Both the position numbers and the translations under genes were made by a program. Shown here piece after piece: positions 4,737 to 5,319 of a DNA stretch of 5,319 bases. How positions within the stretch are numbered: the first letter of the stretch is position 1; each line of letters starts with the position of its first letter. The DNA comes from Pseudaestuariivita sp. (GTDB lineage Bacteria > Pseudomonadota > Alphaproteobacteria > Rhodobacterales > Rhodobacteraceae): positions 1 through 5,319 of the forward strand of contig JAHDCH010000207.1 in NCBI GenBank assembly GCA_020629995.1. Direction: 5' to 3'. Under the pieces are notes generated by a model. It had not been told where the DNA came from. It saw only the letters and a program-made list of their open reading frames with translations, and did no database searches.

Positions 4737-5319
4737 TCAGGTCTTGTCCGCCCGGCTGGCTGTCCAGCGGTCGTACAATTCGATCAAAAGGGTGTCGGCC
4801 TCGGCGTTGATCCAGTCGGCAAAGCCGTCTTTTGCGGTCAGGTTCAGCGTCACGCCCTTGCGGGACCGGCGGATGTCTCCGATCACGCCGCCCTGCCCTG
4901 CCCTGATGGCGCGCGGCGGCGCGGCGGCGGGTGTCTTGCGTTTGCCTTCGGCAGCATCGCGCGCGCGGGCAAAGATGCGTTCGAACCGGTCGTCCGACGA
5001 CAGCGGCGCGGCCTCGGGCCGGTCCAGAAAGGCAAAGGCGCGGTTGCGCGCACCCGGGGCGGCAATCAGCTTGACCAGCGCCAGCCAGCGGTCGCGGCCA
5101 ATCCCCGGCGCAGGCCCGATCTTGCGCAGCGTTTCAAGCGGGACCGCCTGCCCCACTTTCAGCATCCGGCTGACCATCGGCAGGTCGATCGACAGCGCGG
5201 CGGCGATCGTGTCGCGGTCATAGCCTTCGGCCTCAAGCTGCGCGGCAAAGCTGGCCTTTTCGACAAAGCTCAGATCGCGGCGGGCGGTGTTTTCCTGGCC
5301 CTGCGCCATGACCAGCTCG
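4737..5319 (-). CDS. repB: RepB, ParB-like partition protein, C-terminal part (193 codons in window)
   Basis: RepB is the ParB-like centromere-binding protein of repABC replicons; it binds parS and works with the ATPase RepA to segregate the replicon. The frame continues through the right window edge (ELV precedes MAQGQENTARRDLSF), so the methionine at 5309 is internal. Full RepB proteins are usually about 320–340 residues; the N-terminal ParB/sulfiredoxin-like part lies outside. Counting from that methionine, GQENTARRDLSFVEKASFA (4–22) is the family motif ending the ParB domain. Residues 29–52 (YDRDTIAAALS through VSRMLKVG) are the DNA-binding helix-turn-helix. IGPAPGIGRDRWLAL (64–78) is RepB-typical. 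A basic Ala/Pro-rich linker (about 118–138) leads to the C-terminal dimerisation region. The stop is at 4737–4739, 179 bp before repC. repA should lie further right. Confidence 0.93.
   Translation of the reverse strand, partial: ELVMAQGQENTARRDLSFVEKASFAAQLEAEGYDRDTIAAALSIDLPMVSRMLKVGQAVPLETLRKIGPAPGIGRDRWLALVKLIAAPGARNRAFAFLDRPEAAPLSSDDRFERIFARARDAAEGKRKTPAAAPPRAIRAGQGGVIGDIRRSRKGVTLNLTAKDGFADWINAEADTLLIELYDRWTASRADKT

Noticed and set aside
671..4910. Recurring CCCTGCCC-type strings (near 674, 750, 791, 3475, 4892) as a dispersed repeat family
   Set aside because: They are short, lack shared flanks or dyad structure, and are expected in GC-rich DNA with this base bias.

Overview
The window looks like part of an extrachromosomal replicon (plasmid or chromid) from a GC-rich alphaproteobacterium, most likely a member of the Rhodobacterales. 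The case rests on a recognisable repB–repC pair of the repABC type on the minus strand, strong GC preference at third codon positions, and a cargo of envelope genes (DUF3618/DUF883-like protein, BrkB/YihY protein, phospholipase D-like protein) that resembles roseobacter neighbourhoods. The taxonomic placement is inference.

Layout, left to right. Positions 3–665 (+) hold the C-terminal part of an alanine-rich membrane-anchored protein whose frame is open to the left window edge; a strong intrinsic terminator follows (686–722). Positions 723–891 contain no credible gene, only an inverted repeat. From there everything reads leftwards. brkB/yihY (947–1891, minus) has its own intrinsic terminator (892–922) and a textbook Shine-Dalgarno that fixes its start. 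Upstream of it lies a two-HKD-motif phospholipase D-like gene (1976–3424, minus). The 128-bp gap between that gene and repC carries a perfect 16-bp palindrome (3536–3551), a good parS candidate. repC (3553–4557, minus) encodes the initiator and contains an internal A+T-rich stretch with two T8 tracts and a 14-bp direct repeat at 22-bp spacing, a good candidate for the origin. The 179-bp repB–repC gap carries a plus-strand TTGACA box and a plus-strand intrinsic terminator 40 bp downstream of it. This is the architecture expected of the small antisense RNA that controls repC. The C-terminal 193 codons of repB (4737–5319, minus) run off the right edge; repA should lie beyond.

How it fits together: RepB (with RepA, outside the window) would segregate the replicon by binding parS. 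RepC would initiate replication at an origin inside its own gene, and the counter-transcribed RNA would hold RepC synthesis and copy number down. The phospholipase D and BrkB genes follow in the same direction and may be cotranscribed with each other (84-bp spacing). The DUF3618-like gene converges on them. All three cargo products are predicted to act on or at membranes. I see no wholly new system. The most informative points are the non-coding replication control elements, none of which an ORF-based annotation would show.
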